This document shows, piece by piece, positions 27,573-37,392 of a DNA stretch of 64,000 nt. Under the pieces are notes generated by a model. It did no database searches and was not told where the DNA came from. It was given only the letters and a program-made list of their open reading frames with translations. Source of the DNA: an uncultured Fimbriimonas sp. Lineage in GTDB: Bacteria; Armatimonadota; Fimbriimonadia; Fimbriimonadales; Fimbriimonadaceae. The number at the start of each line of letters is the position of its first letter. Within the stretch, counting starts at the first letter, position 1. Position numbers and translations under genes: made by a program. Location: positions 1 through 64,000 of the forward strand of contig CAMFIS010000001.1 of NCBI GenBank assembly GCA_945952345.1, in the 5' to 3' direction.

Positions 27573-27972
27573 CGTTGAGTTTATCGTCGTTGGGGCACAT
27601 GCCCTTGCGTACTATGGACGCCCTCGATACACAGAAGACCTCGACCTCTTTCTCCGCCGCAGCGAAGCTAATGGAACCGCTCTTCGCAATGCATTGAGCG
27701 CATTCGGAATACCCATTTCAGACACAACATCGGAACGCCTGATGACGAAAGACAAGCAAATGATCGTAATTGGTCATAGTCCAAACTCAGTCGATCTCAT
27801 GACTTTTCTCGATGGTGTCGAATTTGAAGACGCGTGGAGTCACAAGGTCCAGGGTGAAGTACTTGGCGTCACCACTTGGATTCTCAACAAGAGCGACTAT
27901 ATCAAAACAAAAGCGGCGACTGGAAGGCCCAAGGATCTTCTAGATTTGGAGATATTACGCGAGCTAGAGTAG
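27526..27972 (+). CDS. AbiEii/MNT-like nucleotidyltransferase family protein
   Basis: VVGAHALAYYGRPRYTEDLDLFL; KAATGRPKDLLDLEIL. Confidence 0.82.
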   Translation: MHDDLKELIESLIAHNVEFIVVGAHALAYYGRPRYTEDLDLFLRRSEANGTALRNALSAFGIPISDTTSERLMTKDKQMIVIGHSPNSVDLMTFLDGVEFEDAWSHKVQGEVLGVTTWILNKSDYIKTKAATGRPKDLLDLEILRELE

Positions 27973-27987
27973 GATTCTAATAAGACA

Positions 27988-28938
27988 ATGTCGGCGAGTG
28001 AGGCTCAGTCCAAGAATGTTCGCGAAGTTCTCGATTCCGAGATCTTCAAGTTCTGGATGCCTGAGCAGCGTGAGTACGTCTAGATCGAGCCCAACTCGCA
28101 AGCAGTACTCATCATTCTCCTGTCCCTCGGAATCGCGTGTCTATCGGGATTATTTCTGCCCGTAACAAAGGATTTCTTGGTCTTTTACGAGCGCATTCTT
28201 GTTGCCGCGATTTTCATCTTCGTGGTCATTGTTGCGATCTGGTCTTTTGGAAAGGGAACGATCGCAAGGTATAGCCGAGATGAGCTTGAGGTTGGCAACG
28301 CGAAACGAGTGTTCTTCCGAATTCCTTGGGATGAGATTCTCGAGGTCCAAAAGGTCAAACGAAATGGACATCAGATTATCACGAGCCAAGGCACGGCCGT
28401 CATTGCATGGCCGCCTTTAGTTCTGGATAAAAAGGGATATGCATTCTTCTTGCGAGCCACGTTAAACGCGATGGCGACCGGAAACCTTCGGGGCGATTTC
28501 TACCGAATTCCGATGCCTGTAAAGCTTGAAGAAGGGCATCGCTATGAATACGTGAATCGCCGGGATACGGAGCAATGGATGATGTTCTTCATTCTGTGGT
28601 TCGTTCCAATCACTTTCCCGGTGGGCATCTATAAAGCCATCCAGCACCACAATTTTATGGATGGACTTACAGCATGTTCGATGTGGGTCATCTGGTTTTT
28701 CGCCTTGGACAAATACCGGACTCTTCGCCGCGAGACAAGGCATGTCGGCATAGAAGTCAGGGATGGTCGACTCCATGTCACCAGGCCCGCCTCGTCCGCT
28801 GATGTATTGAATCAATATGCCGATGGCAAGTTGGTGCCATGTATGAATCCAACGCCCCTAGATGGAGCTGAACGTTTTGGTTCTGGAAACGAAACCGTCA
28901 AGATTGACCGCCGATTCCTTCGCGACGTGACGCCTTAG
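27988..28938 (+). pseudogene. Two-TM membrane protein gene interrupted by in-frame TAG at 28081-28083
   Basis: ATG 27988 frame MSASEAQSKNVREVLDSEIFKFWMPEQREYV*IEPNSQAVLIILLSLGIACLSG...FLVFYERILVAAIFIFVVIV continues in frame into ORF 28177-28938. Confidence 0.6.
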
Positions 28939-30860
28939 CGTGAGCGAAAAGTCACGCCCGGCTCGCGTTGCATGGCTTCCATTTGTTCCAGTTCCAGCGC
29001 CTTCGCTTCCCACGCATCCATCGCGTCTACCACTTCCTGCTTAAGTTCATGGTGTCGCTTGCTCAGGGCTACCACATCGTCCTTGGGTCCAATGCTTGCT
29101 AATCGATTCTCGAGCTGCACCATTTCAGCTTCTTTTGCCGCCACGCCATTCTCTGCCGCATCCACTTCCTTCTTCAACCGCTCGATCGCCTTGCTGATCT
29201 CGCGCGGCGTCATGGTCGGCTCTTCGACCACTTGTTGCTTTACGACCGTCTTCTGAACGGGTCCACCCTTCCTGGAAAGCGATTCACGATATTCCGAATA
29301 GGAGCCATTGTATTGAACCGGACCGCTCTTGCGAACATCGAGCGTATGGTCCGTCACCTCGCTCAGCAAGTACCGGTCGTGGCTGATCAGGATCAACGTG
29401 CCCTGGAAAGTCTTCAGAACGTTGGCCAAAGCCTCACGAGAAGCCATGTCAAGGTGGTTCGTCGGCTCATCGAGTACCAAAAGGTTTGGATTCAAATTAG
29501 TTAAGCGAGCAAGCGAAAGCTTGTTCTTTTCGCCGCCACTGAGGGTTCGTACTGGGCGGTACACATCGTCACCGGTGATCAAGAATCGACCGAGGAGGTT
29601 TCGAGCGTCGGGCGGCTGCATACCATCTTCGTAAGTCAATGTGTCGATCGGCGAAATTTCTGGATCTAAATCGCTGGCGTCCTGAGTAAAGTAGCCTGCT
29701 GCCACATTGCTGCCCAGCTTCGATTGGCCCGATAGTGCCTCGATCTTATGCATGCAGACCTGGATGAGCGAGGACTTGCCGGCTCCGTTCTCGCCGATGA
29801 TCCCCCACCGCTCGCCATACCGAACCACCCAATCGAGGTCCTTAATGAGCACCACATCGTCGAATCCCACGGTCAGCTTTTTTGTTTCGAGCACGATGTC
29901 ACCCGAGCGCTGAGCTTTACCAAAACCTCCCGCCATTTGCTTATCATGCTTAGGAACATTCACTTTCTCTTGGATCAAGCGATCCATGAGCTTCAGCCGT
30001 CCGCGAGCCTGGGCGGTCCGCTGGCTGTTCATGAACCTGCGAACGAACTCATCAAGCTTCGCAATCTCTTGCTCTTGCCGCTTGGCGACCTCGACCTGTC
30101 GTTCCTCATCTTCCTTTTTGAGTGCAAGGAACTTCGCAAACGGTCCGGGCCAGGCTCGCACGGTGCCGTCCGACATGTCTAGCACTCGTTGCGCGGTGGC
30201 TTCTAGAAACGTTCGGTCGTGACTGACGAGCAAGATCGCCCCGTGATAGGCCCGAATCCAACCCTCCAGCCACTCGGTAGCCTGAAGGTCAAGGTGGTTC
30301 GTGGGTTCGTCGAGGATGAGGAGATCGGGTTCTTCGAGAAGTAGCCGGGCAATGGCTAGCCGTGTCTTTTCACCACCACTGAGAGCGTTCGTCGGCTTAT
30401 CAAATTCCGACTCTTCAAAACCCATGCGAGTCAAAACGGTTCGCACGTCGCGCTCGACGGAATAACCTTCCGATTCGAGGAAGTGCTCATGGACCAACGC
30501 GTACTCTTCGAGGTCCTCCTCGGTCGCTTTGTCGGCGTGAATGATGTCTTCCAGTTCTCGAAGTCGAACTTGGAGAGCCAGTCTTTCCTCAGTTCCAGCT
30601 TGGGCTTCTTCGATGACTGATCTGCCCATCGTGACTGGTTGCTCTTGGCGAAGGTAGCCGACTTTGGCGCCACGGCTAAGGATAACCGAGCCAGAATCGG
30701 GTTCATATTGGCCGGTCAGAATCTTGAGGAGCGTGGTTTTCCCTGCTCCGTTTCGGCCAACAAGGGCTACGCGTTCCCGGGGATCAAGGCGGAAAGTAAC
30801 CCCGGTCAGGATTTGGTCAGGCCCAAATGCCTTCTTGACATTCGAGACAGACAGAAGCAC
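28935..30860 (-). CDS. ABC-F family ATP-binding protein
   Basis: Two ABC domains (GRNGAGKTTLL, GENGAGKSSLI; LSGGEKTRLAIARLL, LSGGEKNKLSLARL), no TM; GTG start. Confidence 0.93.
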   Translation of the reverse strand: MLLSVSNVKKAFGPDQILTGVTFRLDPRERVALVGRNGAGKTTLLKILTGQYEPDSGSVILSRGAKVGYLRQEQPVTMGRSVIEEAQAGTEERLALQVRLRELEDIIHADKATEEDLEEYALVHEHFLESEGYSVERDVRTVLTRMGFEESEFDKPTNALSGGEKTRLAIARLLLEEPDLLILDEPTNHLDLQATEWLEGWIRAYHGAILLVSHDRTFLEATAQRVLDMSDGTVRAWPGPFAKFLALKKEDEERQVEVAKRQEQEIAKLDEFVRRFMNSQRTAQARGRLKLMDRLIQEKVNVPKHDKQMAGGFGKAQRSGDIVLETKKLTVGFDDVVLIKDLDWVVRYGERWGIIGENGAGKSSLIQVCMHKIEALSGQSKLGSNVAAGYFTQDASDLDPEISPIDTLTYEDGMQPPDARNLLGRFLITGDDVYRPVRTLSGGEKNKLSLARLTNLNPNLLVLDEPTNHLDMASREALANVLKTFQGTLILISHDRYLLSEVTDHTLDVRKSGPVQYNGSYSEYRESLSRKGGPVQKTVVKQQVVEEPTMTPREISKAIERLKKEVDAAENGVAAKEAEMVQLENRLASIGPKDDVVALSKRHHELKQEVVDAMDAWEAKALELEQMEAMQREPGVTFRSR

Positions 30861-30919
30861 GGACCTAGTTTACTTCCGACGGCCAATTGATTGGGGGTAC
30901 AGTTATATCCTCGATTCCT

Positions 30920-31003
30920 GCCGGGGTGGCGGAATGGTAGACGCGGCGGTCTCAAACACCGCTAACGCAAGTTGTGTGGGTTCGAGTCCCATCCCCGGTA
31001 CCA
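30920..31003 (+). tRNA. tRNA-Leu(CAA), CCA encoded
   Basis: GCCGGGG acceptor, GGTTCGAGTCC T-arm, long variable arm, anticodon loop CTCAAAC. Confidence 0.92.
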
Positions 31004-31013
31004 CTTTCAGCAT

Positions 31014-31145
31014 CTAGCTACGAGCCGCTAGCCACTAGCGACGCCTGCAAAGTGCTTTTCTTTAGCGCGAACTGGCACCCAATCCTCTACTCGCTAAGGA
31101 AGGAGTCAAATGATTTGCTAGAGGCTAACGGCTGGCGGCTAGCGG
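31014..31145. repeat. Imperfect inverted repeat just downstream of tRNA-Leu
   Basis: CTAGCTACGAGCCGCTAGCCACTAGCG (31014-31040) vs reverse complement of 31117-31145. Confidence 0.55.
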
Positions 31146-31148
31146 CCC

Positions 31149-31481
31149 TCAGTCCTCAACCTTCACGTGATCCAGCTTCCACGCAAACGCGCGCATTCTA
31201 TCTTCAAACTCGGTGGTGGAGTGATCGGAACTCAACTGCATCCTTTCCATATCGATCATTCGTGACTGCTCGGCGGCAAGCTCATTGACGTCGGATTGCT
31301 CGAACGTTATCGTTGGTCGGATTTCTCCCGCCAGACCTATCATAGAAGATGCCTCCATGGCGCGGCTCGCAACCAATTGTCGATGTTCCAACCAAGCGTC
31401 GTACTGTTGATGAGTCATTGTCTTGTCCTCACCTTTTCCTACGCCGAAGAAAGCTGGATTCAGGGCACTTGGGCTTCTCAT
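31149..31481 (-). CDS. Hypothetical protein
   Basis: ORF; MTHQQYDAW likely start. Confidence 0.4.
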   Translation of the reverse strand: MRSPSALNPAFFGVGKGEDKTMTHQQYDAWLEHRQLVASRAMEASSMIGLAGEIRPTITFEQSDVNELAAEQSRMIDMERMQLSSDHSTTEFEDRMRAFAWKLDHVKVED

Positions 31482-31601
31482 GGAACTCTAAGCCTGCTTC
31501 CGGCGCTTCTTTCGCTGGCTTTGCGCTTCTTTTGCTAATTTTCCCCTCCAGATTTCCAGGAACCCGCCAAAACCTAACAATGTACTTGAGGTTTGTGAAC
31601 C

Positions 31602-31982
31602 ATGTTAAAGAGTCTGATTCGGTCGTCGATCCTTCTCCTCGCTGGAGCCGGGCTGGGAATTTGGTTCGCGCCACCCAAAACCCGGGACGTCATGAAACTT
31701 GATTTCGCTCTCGCCCAAGCCAAGGCCAAAGACTTCCACAGTCGGGTGAGTTCGAAGTGGGTGGATAACGCTCAACACTCTCTAAATGGAGCGGCGAAAC
31801 AGGTGGATTTCAAGAAGTTGAACCGGAAGCAATTTAACCAATGGATCAACTCGGTGAAGACATCGTACGATAACATCAGCGAGCAAGCCTCAAGGACTCA
31901 GAAAAGTTTGGCCGCCGTCGATTCGTACTTGAAGAACGCTAAGGATGAAGTCCACAAGCAGCGAAAGATGCTGGGAATCTGA
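31602..31982 (+). CDS. Small N-terminally anchored protein (YtxH-like architecture)
   Basis: SILLLAGAGLGIWFAPPKTRD followed by charged helical region. Confidence 0.6.
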   Translation: MLKSLIRSSILLLAGAGLGIWFAPPKTRDVMKLDFALAQAKAKDFHSRVSSKWVDNAQHSLNGAAKQVDFKKLNRKQFNQWINSVKTSYDNISEQASRTQKSLAAVDSYLKNAKDEVHKQRKMLGI

Positions 31983-32106
31983 GCTGCAAACGAAGAAGAT
32001 AAGACGTCGCCCCGTTGCAAAACGATTCAGTCTTCGCCCATAATATAACTTCTGCCGGGTGCGTTACCCTTCAAATCTTGGAACGCATCGTGTTGAGGTT
32101 AGTCCC

Positions 32107-32277
32107 ATGGCGAAGAAAAAAGGCGAAATCAGAGAGATCATCCGACTCGTGTGTACCGAGGATGGGAAGAGCTATTACACGACGACAAAGAACAAGCGAA
32201 ACACTCCCGATCGACTTGAACTCACGAAGTTCAATTTGAATCTGCGAAAGTACACGCTCCACCGAGAGAAGAAGTAA
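32107..32277 (+). CDS. rpmG: 50S ribosomal protein L33
   Basis: [56 protein letters not shown]. Confidence 0.95.
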   Translation: MAKKKGEIREIIRLVCTEDGKSYYTTTKNKRNTPDRLELTKFNLNLRKYTLHREKK

Positions 32278-32293
32278 GGAGAATCCAGAGACC

Positions 32294-32476
32294 ATGCCAA
32301 ATCCAAAGCGACGATTTAGCCACCAGCGAACAGCTCTCCGACGAACGAACTACACGACGGAGTTGCCAGAGATCACCGCGACCAAACAGGTCGACGGCGA
32401 ACCGTTCCGAAAGAACCACAACGCCAGCCCCGAGGGTTACTACAAGGGCCGACGACTTCCTGGCTTCAAGGACTAA
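32294..32476 (+). CDS. rpmF: 50S ribosomal protein L32
   Basis: MPNPKRRFSHQRTALRRTNY...YYKGRRLPGF. Confidence 0.85.
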   Translation: MPNPKRRFSHQRTALRRTNYTTELPEITATKQVDGEPFRKNHNASPEGYYKGRRLPGFKD

Positions 32477-32496
32477 ACTTTCAACTAACCTCTACG

Positions 32497-32532
32497 AATG
32501 CCGTCTTCGGTTGCGAAGGCGGCATTTTTTTT
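32497..32532 (+). terminator. Rho-independent terminator after rpmF
   Basis: AATGCCGTCTTCG-GTTG-CGAAGGCGGCATTTTTTTT. Confidence 0.9.
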
Positions 32533-32569
32533 GCAACTCTGTTGCCACCGGCCCCTGTAAACTGTATTC

Positions 32570-33436
32570 ATGCGACCGTTCTGGAAATTTGCCAGACCGC
32601 ATGGCGCTGGTTTCGGTATCAGTAAGAATTACTACCTCTCCGTACTGGGGAGCACCCCGGTCCTTCCCCCGATTTCGGCCATCGTGAACCCCAAAGGCGA
32701 GAATGGCGCGATCGAAGGATTTGGCGTTCCGCTTGTTTCCGGCAAAGACAAGGCCCTCCTCGACTCGCCGATGACGCGGGGAACCTACGCCATTGCCTCG
32801 CGAGACCGAAAGACCGTCGTGCGGATGATGGTGATGTCTGCCGATGAAGCAGGATTTTCTCCCGAATCGATTGCACGAAGTTCGCTAGCTTCCCGACTTT
32901 CTCCCGACCTGCTTGCCCGTCTCCGCTCAACTTGGCATTTGATGCAACTCAGTTTTGAGAGCCACGATCCCGACGTGTATCCATCTCTCGACTTCCTGCT
33001 TGGCATTGCAACTCGGCTCGGGACGATCTCGCAAGCGGTCGTCGCTGACCCCATTTCCGAACGGTACCTAATGCCCGGCGAACTCATGATGCGTCCCCGA
33101 AGCGACCCAAAAGTTGACGCCCGAGAGCATGTATTTGTGCATCGGCGACCCGAAAAAGACAAGTGGCACCTCTATACCAAGGGGCTGTCGAAGTTCGCCC
33201 AGCCCGAACTGGAACTCTACGAAGTCGAAAGTGTGGACCAGGATGCCGCATCGAGATTCCTAATATCTGCAAGCCAGGGCGTACTTCAAGGCTATCTCGT
33301 TAAGAACGGATCGCAGGTTGGGCCGTTCGAGGCCCGACTCGGTGGAAACAACAAGGCGATATGGGATGGCATTCCGGTGTACGAACTGCTGCCCCCTACA
33401 GGCCAACCTGTAGCCGATCTTCTACGGACGCCATAA
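32570..33436 (+). CDS. Hypothetical protein
   Basis: Long ORF with TAAACT-GTATTC-ATG start context. Confidence 0.6.
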   Translation: MRPFWKFARPHGAGFGISKNYYLSVLGSTPVLPPISAIVNPKGENGAIEGFGVPLVSGKDKALLDSPMTRGTYAIASRDRKTVVRMMVMSADEAGFSPESIARSSLASRLSPDLLARLRSTWHLMQLSFESHDPDVYPSLDFLLGIATRLGTISQAVVADPISERYLMPGELMMRPRSDPKVDAREHVFVHRRPEKDKWHLYTKGLSKFAQPELELYEVESVDQDAASRFLISASQGVLQGYLVKNGSQVGPFEARLGGNNKAIWDGIPVYELLPPTGQPVADLLRTP

Positions 33437-33473
33437 GTCGAAGCGAGTCCGTCGAAGGTATCCTAAAGAGAAT

Positions 33474-33803
33474 ATGAAGCTCCGAGAAGGGGATCGCGTC
33501 CGCATCGTTTCCCGCGAAGTCACCGAAGAAGATAAGAAGGCTAACCGCTACTATGGCCACATGGCAGGTTTGACCGGCGCGGTGCAGAACATTTATGCCG
33601 AAAATGAGATCGCCGTCCAGATCGATATGGACACCGTATCCAAGGTCACTCGCGATGTTCACAAAGAAGCCACCCTTCGAATGCGCCATAAACTGAACGA
33701 GAGCCTGAGCGAAGTGCAGCGCAAGGAATTGACCAAGGAAGAGTTGGAATTCGACACGCACTTCATGCTCTTGTGCGATTCCAAGGACCTGGAGAAGATT
33801 TAA
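33474..33803 (+). CDS. Hypothetical protein, possible KOW/SH3-like fold
   Basis: MKLREGDRVRIVSREV...; stop overlaps YajQ start. Confidence 0.6.
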   Translation: MKLREGDRVRIVSREVTEEDKKANRYYGHMAGLTGAVQNIYAENEIAVQIDMDTVSKVTRDVHKEATLRMRHKLNESLSEVQRKELTKEELEFDTHFMLLCDSKDLEKI

Positions 33804-34300
33804 TGGCCGCCGATTTCAGCTTCGATATCGTCAGCAAGGCTGATCCCATGGAAGTCAAGAACGCCATGGACCAGGCAGAGAAGGAGCTGATGAACCGGTA
33901 CGACTTCAAAGGCACTAAGGCCGAACTCATATTCGATGGCAAGATGGACATCGTGCTCGTGGCCGATGATGAATTCCGAATGGACCAGCTCAAGGACATC
34001 GTGTTCAGTAAGATGCTGAAGCGCGGAATCGATGCCCGCCAGATCGAATGGGGCAAGATCGAGCCAGCAGGCAATATCACCGTTCGCTGCAAGCTCGAAA
34101 TCAAGCAAGGAATCAACCAAGAGAAAGCCAAGGCGTTGACCAAAATGATCCGCGACAACAAGGCGCTCAAGGTCAACTCACAGATTCAAGGCGAGGAAGT
34201 TCGCGTCTCGAGTAAGAGCAAGGACGATTTGCAGAAGACGATGCAGTTCGTCAAATCGCTCGACCTGGATTACCCCGTCGACTTCATTAACTTCCGCTAA
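33803..34300 (+). CDS. YajQ family nucleotide-binding protein
   Basis: FSFDIVSKADPMEVKNAMDQAEKELMNRYDFKGT. Confidence 0.93.
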   Translation: MAADFSFDIVSKADPMEVKNAMDQAEKELMNRYDFKGTKAELIFDGKMDIVLVADDEFRMDQLKDIVFSKMLKRGIDARQIEWGKIEPAGNITVRCKLEIKQGINQEKAKALTKMIRDNKALKVNSQIQGEEVRVSSKSKDDLQKTMQFVKSLDLDYPVDFINFR

Positions 34301-35401
34301 ATGTCCAACGTACCGATCCGACCCAATGTTTTGGGGATGACCCCTTATTCCCCGGGCAAGCCCATCGACGAAGTGAAGCGCGAGCTTGGGCTGGATCGTG
34401 TCATCAAACTGGCGAGCAACGAGAATCCTTTGGGGCCATCTCCCAAGGCCGTCGCCGCCATCAAAGAAGCCGCCGACCAGATCCATCTGTATCCGGATGG
34501 CTCCGCGTTTCTCCTTCGCGAAGCGCTCGCGAACCATTACGGTTTGCCGATGAAACAGATCATCGTTGGCAATGGCAGCGATGAACTGATCCACCTGCTT
34601 GGGATGGTTTTCTTAGGTGCCGAGACCGATGAAGTCGTGGTTGGCTATCCTTCCTTTGTTCGTTACGACGCATCGGCTTACTTGGCAAATTGCAAGCTCG
34701 TTCGGGTTCCGCTGAACGACGAGATGCGATTGGACCTGCCTGCCATGGCCGCCGTCGTGAACGAAAACACCCGGCTGGTTTTTATTGCAAATCCAAACAA
34801 CCCGACGGGAACCATCGTCTTCGAAGACGAGCTTCGCAACTTCCTCGCCGCGATTCCTTCGTCGGTGGTGGTGGTGCTCGACGAAGCCTATTTCGAATTT
34901 GCCGATGGCACGCCTGGCTTCCCGAACTCGCTCGACTTCATCAGGTCGCACCCAAACGTGGTCGGCATGCGGACGTTTAGCAAGACGTATGGCCTCGCGG
35001 GAATTCGGGTTGGCTACGCGTTTGTTTCGGACGAGATTTCCGATGCGTTCGATCGGGCCCGAGAGCCGTTCAATGTGAACCTTATTGGCCAAGCCGCGGC
35101 AAAGGCTGCGCTTGGCGATACGGATCATCTCCGCCAAACAGTCGAGCTGAACAAGCGAGGTTTGGATCGTATGGAAAAGGCCTTCGTTGAACTCGGTGCC
35201 AAGCCGTTCAAGAGCTACGCCAACTTCATCATGGCCGACTTGGGGCGACCCGCTCGACCAGTGTTCGAAGCGTTACTTCAGAAGGGTCTGATTACCCGGT
35301 CGGGCGACGTGTTGGGTATGCCAAACTGCCTGCGAGTTAGCGTGGGAACCGATGAGGAAGTTGGAATCTTTATCGAGGAACTAACAAAGATTCTCGGTTA
35401 G
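34301..35401 (+). CDS. hisC: Histidinol-phosphate aminotransferase
   Basis: LASNENPLGPSPKA, NPNNPTGT, SKTYGLAGIRVGY. Confidence 0.93.
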   Translation: MSNVPIRPNVLGMTPYSPGKPIDEVKRELGLDRVIKLASNENPLGPSPKAVAAIKEAADQIHLYPDGSAFLLREALANHYGLPMKQIIVGNGSDELIHLLGMVFLGAETDEVVVGYPSFVRYDASAYLANCKLVRVPLNDEMRLDLPAMAAVVNENTRLVFIANPNNPTGTIVFEDELRNFLAAIPSSVVVVLDEAYFEFADGTPGFPNSLDFIRSHPNVVGMRTFSKTYGLAGIRVGYAFVSDEISDAFDRAREPFNVNLIGQAAAKAALGDTDHLRQTVELNKRGLDRMEKAFVELGAKPFKSYANFIMADLGRPARPVFEALLQKGLITRSGDVLGMPNCLRVSVGTDEEVGIFIEELTKILG

Positions 35402-35793
35402 TCGACGTAGCTAGTCACGATCTTGGCTGCTGGCACGATACCGTGAACGATCTGCTTTTCGAACGGCCGTCCACCATCGAAAGAACTCTCCACCTGAACA
35501 ATGGCGGGATCCAGAATTCCATCGGCAACCTCACTGAGAAGGTAGACCTTCATTTTAATAGTAGTCGGAGAAAGCGTCATTTTGACGCCAAGGACCCCAA
35601 GCTCCCAAATTGGAGCAAAGGCCTCCGCAACGTTGCGTTCTAGATTCTCTTTCTCGTAGACACTATCCTTAGCGTTCTCCGGCATAGCCATTGTCCCCAC
35701 ACTTTGAATAACGTACGAATTGCATTTTCGTTCAAGTTCCGAACAAAATGGCGCTTCTACGCTGATCTTAATCCTCTTGACGCACAAGTACAA
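35398..35793 (-). CDS. Hypothetical protein
   Basis: ORF; likely start MAMPENAKD. Confidence 0.45.
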   Translation of the reverse strand: MYLCVKRIKISVEAPFCSELERKCNSYVIQSVGTMAMPENAKDSVYEKENLERNVAEAFAPIWELGVLGVKMTLSPTTIKMKVYLLSEVADGILDPAIVQVESSFDGGRPFEKQIVHGIVPAAKIVTSYVD

Positions 35794-35910
35794 CTGCCGT
35801 TCTCAAAACACCGTCAAATTTGCTAGGTCAAAAGACCCAGCGAGGGTATTTTTAACCAGTTTTTAAGTTCTTGAAACGAAATTCATGCAAGGCGGGTACC
35901 TTTTCGCTAG

Positions 35911-37392
35911 ATGCCCGCACCGAAAGAGATCGAAATTCTCATCCGTTCCAAGTATCCGATTTTGTATATCGTGTCTTGGGAAGAGCGTCGCGTTCAGGAT
36001 GCCATCCAAGGTGTGGCAAACGACCTCAAGCGGACCTTACACACGTGGTCGTACACGCAAGGAATGAAGCCGCCAGTGCCCAGGGCCGAGGGTGTTGCTG
36101 CGGTGCCAGACGCAACTTTAGAAGCCCTCGCTCAGGTCATTACGGCGCAAGAAGGGACCATCTTCCTGCTTAAAGATTTTCATCCTTATATGAAGGATCC
36201 CCGCGTGATTCGATTAATTCGTGATGCGGCATACAAGCTTCGCAGCCGAGCGCAAACGTTGATCCTCATGGGACCGACGCTGGTGCTTCCGCCAGACCTC
36301 GAAAAGGACATTACCGTCGTCGACTTCCCGCTGCCCGACGCCAAGGATATCGCCAGCGTTTTGGATACCGCGATTCAGGAAGTCAAGGATAATCCCAAGG
36401 TCGACGTAACCCTTTCGGATGAAACGCGGGAAACGATCATCAAAAGTTGTCAGGGTCTGACGATGGATGAAATTGAGTCGGTGTTTGCTCGCTCGATCGT
36501 CGAGTCCAAGAAATTTGACCAAGCCGTGATTCTCGAAGAGAAAGAGCAAATTATTCGCAAGTCGGGAATCCTCGAATACTATCCACCCAATAACTCCCTG
36601 GCCGATGTTGGTGGCATGGAAAACATCAAGGAATGGCTGGATCAACGCACGACCAGTTTTACCGATAAGGCGCGGGAGTTCGGCATTCCGGTTCCAAAGG
36701 GCGTTCTGCTTCTGGGCGTTCAGGGCTGCGGAAAATCTTTGACGGCCAAGGCGATTGCCGCGAACTGGAAGCTGCCGATGTTGAAGCTGGATGTTGGCCG
36801 AATCTTCGGTTCGTTGGTGGGCCAAAGCGAGGAGAACATCCGCAAAGCGATTACGACGGCGGAGTCGGTTGCCCCATGTATCTTGTGGGCGGATGAGCTT
36901 GAGAAAGGCTTTGCCGGAACCTCGAGCGTGGGCGACAGCGGCACCACCGCTCGTGTGTTTGCCACCTTCCTTACATGGATGCAAGACAAGACTGCGCCGG
37001 TGTTTCTCATTGCCACCGCCAACGATGTCTCCGCACTGCCGCCGGAACTTCTCCGTAAGGGACGTTTCGACGAAATCTTCTTCATCGACCTGCCCAAGGA
37101 TAAGGAGCGGGAACAGATCTTCGAGATTCACCTCAAGAAGCGCAAGCGCGATCCAAAGCACTTCAAGCTAAAGCTGAAGGCCTTGGCGGAGAAGACGGAT
37201 GGTTTTAGCGGTGCAGAAATCGAGACGGTCGTCATCGCCGCGCTGCAACGTGCCTTCCACGAAAATCGAGATATTACTCAGGCGGATTTGATCACCGAAA
37301 TCGAGGCCAGCGTTCCGCTGAGCGTGATGATGAAGGAAGACATGGAAGCGTTGCGTGACTGGGCCCACCTGCGTGCCCGCCCGGCATCGTGA
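35911..37392 (+). CDS. AAA family ATPase, Ycf46-like
   Basis: GVQGCGKSLTAKAIA Walker A, ILWADELEKGF Walker B, N-terminal LIRSKYPILYIVSWEE. Confidence 0.88.
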   Translation: MPAPKEIEILIRSKYPILYIVSWEERRVQDAIQGVANDLKRTLHTWSYTQGMKPPVPRAEGVAAVPDATLEALAQVITAQEGTIFLLKDFHPYMKDPRVIRLIRDAAYKLRSRAQTLILMGPTLVLPPDLEKDITVVDFPLPDAKDIASVLDTAIQEVKDNPKVDVTLSDETRETIIKSCQGLTMDEIESVFARSIVESKKFDQAVILEEKEQIIRKSGILEYYPPNNSLADVGGMENIKEWLDQRTTSFTDKAREFGIPVPKGVLLLGVQGCGKSLTAKAIAANWKLPMLKLDVGRIFGSLVGQSEENIRKAITTAESVAPCILWADELEKGFAGTSSVGDSGTTARVFATFLTWMQDKTAPVFLIATANDVSALPPELLRKGRFDEIFFIDLPKDKEREQIFEIHLKKRKRDPKHFKLKLKALAEKTDGFSGAEIETVVIAALQRAFHENRDITQADLITEIEASVPLSVMMKEDMEALRDWAHLRARPAS

